64,000 bases of DNA. Origin: Myoxocephalus aenaeus. Lineage: Eukaryota > Chordata > Actinopteri > Perciformes > Cottidae. The translations under genes and the position numbers were made by a program. Under the pieces are notes generated by a model. That model searched no databases and was not told where the DNA came from. It was given only the letters and a program-made list of their open reading frames with translations. Position 1 is the first letter of the stretch. Each line of letters begins with the position of its first letter. The DNA lies in assembly GCA_038501785.1 (NCBI GenBank), contig JBAMJR010000151.1, positions 7,174,501-7,238,500 of the forward strand. The letters are read 5' to 3'. Positions 60,907 to 64,000 of the stretch are shown here, one piece after another.

Positions 60907-60917
60907 GGGGGGGGGGG
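60851..60917. repeat. (TG)n followed by G28
   Basis: Interrupted TG tract running into about 28 consecutive G, a G-quadruplex-prone homopolymer. Confidence 0.95.
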
Positions 60918-61289
60918 TCAGTATATGACCCAACTGGCAAACCTTGTGTGAATATTCTTATTGTAAACTAAATGCCTTTTAGACAATATGCAAAACATTG
61001 ATATTGCCTCTGACCTGTCATAAGTTTAATCACAATTAGAGAATTTAACATGATCTCTTCTCTTTAATCCTTTAACATAAATAAAATGTTGCTTAACTTC
61101 AGAATCAGTTTGCCACACAGGAAAAAAAAATAATTTCAGATTCTGTTTAATAAAAGAGTACCTGCACTTTTGTTACCTGTGTTTACCCCCAAAAATATTA
61201 CAATTATGTACAAATCAAATATAATTAAGAGTTACAGCAGAAACAGTGAAAGATAATTTGATTGTAAGTTCCCTAAATTACAGGTATAC

Positions 61290-61398
61290 GTGAGTGAGTC
61301 CCCCATCTTCCCGGTCAGTAGTGGGAGGTGAGCATGGCAGCAGAAAGCTTTGACCAGCACACTGACCCTTCTCTAGGGAAACAATGACTTTGAGAGGC
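61290..61398 (-). CDS. candidate exon of unidentified gene
   Basis: 109 nt between acceptor TTCCAG and donor GTATAC, open in the frame PLKVIVSLEKGQCAGQSF. Not recognised. The acceptor again lies next to a UG tract. Could be chance. Confidence 0.25.
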
Positions 61399-61402
61399 CT
61401 GG

Positions 61403-61403
<1 letters not shown>

Positions 61404-61488
<85 letters not shown>
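61404..61488. repeat. (CA)n microsatellite
   Basis: About 85 bp of CA. Confidence 0.97.
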
Positions 61489-61490
<2 letters not shown>

Positions 61491-62300
61491 GAAGAATGGA
61501 ATGGACAAACTCATTCATCACTTTAGCAAATATAACAGGCTATTGTAGGAGTTCGCAAAATAGGAGACAAAAGCTAAAGAAGTTGCACTATAGGCCAATG
61601 GCTGCATTCACTCAGTCATATACGTATATGTGCACGTGTAAATACACACACACACGCACACAAATAAGCACACAATCTATATTCACTTACAGTTCAGTGC
61701 ATTTTAAATGATATGAGTTATCTTTGAAACAAAGTAGTTTGTAATGAACATGAGCACCATCAAAGTAAACGTGGTAAATGTATAATGTTCAAATAGACCT
61801 GAATTGCCCTTACATACGTAATTCTACCAGTCAATAGTACAATATACTGAAAAATGAACCTGCTTATGGCTTGTAAATCAGGAAGCCTGAAATGTTTTCC
61901 CAGCTGATATATATTCCTGTAAAGTCACGTGAATTTACCCCAAACATATCAATCAGTGACTTCATGTAATAATTTTTATTCTTCTAGCAATCCAACTTTA
62001 CTAACTGTTTTATGCTAAATATGCTTCTTAGAGAACATAGCATTTTATAATGTACCACATTCTATTCATTTAAATTGAGTGCATGTGAGTTGACACTCAT
62101 CGAACATCACTGCCATTATTCAGTGTGTGTCTCTACTTGAGGTGGTCCAATGTTTGTCTCTTTCGAAACCAGCAAAAAGGAGTTAGTTCCAAAGAGATTA
62201 GAGTTGCAGCTGAGGTGGTCTTCACAGGACCTGTAGATGGCGCTCTATACCAGGAGATGACACTGGACTTTGATGGAATGCGGACCGTAGCGCAGAATAA

Positions 62301-62301
62301 A

Positions 62302-62354
<53 letters not shown>
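62301..62354. repeat. compound (TG)n-(GA)n
   Basis: 20 bp of TG then about 34 bp of GA. Confidence 0.95.
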
Positions 62355-62358
<4 letters not shown>

Positions 62359-62458
62359 ATAAAATAGAGCAAGAAAGATGGAGAGTGTGTGTGTGTTAGA
62401 GAGAGATAGTAAGAGAGAAAGAGGGAGAAATAGGTAGAGAGAAAGAGGTGTACAGTAC

Positions 62459-62545
62459 CTGATGTTACAGAATAGTCTAATGACCGTCCTTCTTTGTCTT
62501 TGAGCCGGCAGACAGAGTCATCCAGCACATTCAGCACCAGAATAG
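62459..62545 (-). CDS. candidate exon of unidentified gene
   Basis: 87 nt, acceptor CTGTAG and donor GTACTG, symmetrical phase 1-1, open in only one frame, reading ILVLNVLDDSVCRLKDK then EGRSLDYSV. It looks protein-like, but I cannot name a family. It does not join in phase directly to the candidate at 61290-61398. Confidence 0.4.
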
Positions 62546-64000
62546 CTACAGAACAACCAGGCATAAAGTGAAGTTATAAACAAAAAGAGCACACTAGATC
62601 ATCGAGACAGGCAGAGCCAGGATGACATTTTCCTTCTGATGACCACAACCAAATAATACACAAATTCATCTCAATTCTGCATCTGGAAGCTTCTGTAGGT
62701 TTAGTTTTGAAAGGTATTTTTTGCTCCCAAACTTATTTTAAGTGCGTAAAGGTACATGGAACAAGCTGAATATAAACATATATATATTTACAACGCTGAA
62801 TATAAATTACTATAACAGGTTTACAACTCAAATTACGTAAAACAGGCCTCCGGGTAAAAAAACACTTTTTACACATACAGGATTAAGTGGTAAAAAATAA
62901 ACTCAGGGCTAAAGAGTAAGTGATAGTGTTTGATATTTTCCTAATAATCAGAATAACTTCCTTTTATTGAAATCGTAGCAGCATGTCATTCCCATTATGT
63001 TGATCACTATTTCCTCCTCTCAGTAATTATGGAGTAATTAAGTAGTTAAACATAAAAAAGGGGAATTATTCTACAGTAACTACTAACACAGGACAGGTGG
63101 TGTATTTGTCTTATGGTGCCACCACGTAGCAGTGTGATTAGTAAATCCAGTCATGGTCAGGTGAGTAATTGGCCTGGTGGTTGCAAGCAGCTGTGTCACA
63201 TTTTGTTTCACGTAGTTACATTGTAATTACACTGTAATTATATGGAAAAAGAAAGCATTAAAAAATAATTGCTGTGTTACTCATCCTAAAAGCAATGTGA
63301 TGATCTTAGTGATTTAATTCTTAGTCATGTTCAATCACTTAATAATGCATTTGATGTCACAACAATCATTATTAAATTTCACAAGAACAATTACACATCA
63401 AATGGCATATCACAAGCTAGTTCCTCTTTATAATAATGAACACATTGTGGATAAACATTTCAAAACATGAGACTGCCACTGTCTATGTGATCCTTTGAGT
63501 CACACAAATGGTGTATAATATTTATATCCAGCTTCTGAATGAAGATTTTTCAGAGTAAAATTAGTTTATTCTAGTAGCAATGACATTCATCTGACTGGAA
63601 TTCAAGTCTAAAAATAGACTTACACATGTGACCAAGTACATGTTTCAGAAGTATGGATGCATGGCCAAAATTCAGCAAATAAAATAAATGATAAACAAAA
63701 TAAAATAAAAAGAGATAGAAAAGAACATATTTGCTGCCAGAGCCACATTTTTGTGACAATGTATGAATATGCATAGATAATAAAATGAATGAAGTTAATC
63801 ATTATATTTTTATTTTTCAGCTGACATTATCTTTTGTGAATTTAAATCAGATGATTAAATGTCTGGCTGAGTCCATGCGCAGATCGTGAGAATCAAATGC
63901 GAGGATGAATCTCAATCAAACTGGCTTTTTCAAATTCCTCAACATTTGGTTTGAATAAAATATACATATGCAAAAATTATAGATGTTAGATACTTTGTCT

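Larger units (their letters stand above)
52331..64000. other. upstream flank of greb1, no firm gene
   Basis: 11.7 kb with one complete hAT element, several CA/TG repeats and two weak exon candidates. The ORFs are short, unsupported by splice logic, or microsatellite frames. Confidence 0.6.

Noticed and set aside
62125..62322. Plus-strand ORF reading EVVFTGPVDGALYQEMTLDF before a TG tract
   Set aside because: No acceptor/donor pair in frame, runs into the microsatellite, and the opposite strand is equally open; insufficient support.

Overview
This is a vertebrate nuclear window, almost certainly from a ray-finned (percomorph-like) fish. It has intron-split genes with canonical GT-AG splice sites, very dense (CA)n microsatellites, and fish-type transposon debris: L2/Maui LINE, tRNA-derived SINE, hAT, PIF/Harbinger and a TA-flanked MITE. 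Nothing bacterial or viral is supported. Long CA/TG repeats produce most of the apparent ORFs (TH/CV dipeptide frames), and these are not genes.

Two genes account for nearly all coding sequence. Both lie on the minus strand, head to tail. (1) lpin1 (lipin-1, phosphatidate phosphatase and nuclear coregulator): 21 coding exons from 14918 down to a stop at 1027-1029. They join in perfect phase to 890 aa, the length I know for the common human LPIN1 isoform. A likely non-coding first exon and promoter lie near 17.65-17.9 kb. (2) greb1 (growth regulation by estrogen in breast cancer 1): 33 coding exons from 45976 down to a stop at 26543-26545. They join in perfect phase to 2014 aa, and a probable non-coding first exon lies near 52.15-52.33 kb. 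The pair keeps the tandem GREB1>LPIN1 order of human 2p25, but no ntsr2 gene is visible in the 8.5 kb between them.

Layout: 1-1026 lpin1 3' UTR; 1.0-14.9 kb lpin1 coding exons; 14.9-17.9 kb lpin1 5' intron and promoter; 17.9-26.5 kb intergenic with an L2 LINE remnant and microsatellites; 26.5-46.0 kb greb1 coding exons, with a Harbinger element, two inverted MITE copies and a SINE in introns; 46-52.2 kb greb1 5' intron, rich in microsatellites; 52.3-64 kb upstream DNA with a complete hAT element and two unassigned candidate exons near 61.3 and 62.5 kb.

The most interesting signals are regulatory or structural rather than a new gene system. A (TG)37-T5-ACAG 3' splice site precedes the lipin-1 catalytic exon, laid out like the TDP-43-regulated CFTR exon 9 acceptor, and other acceptors also abut long UG tracts. 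Transcribed-region repeats are strongly biased to the (UG)n sense. A SINE sits about 25 nt from the last greb1 acceptor. Two inverted MITE copies lie in one greb1 intron. An apparent loss or decay removes the lipin-1 block that carries human Ser106. All calls were made by eye, and no database search was run.
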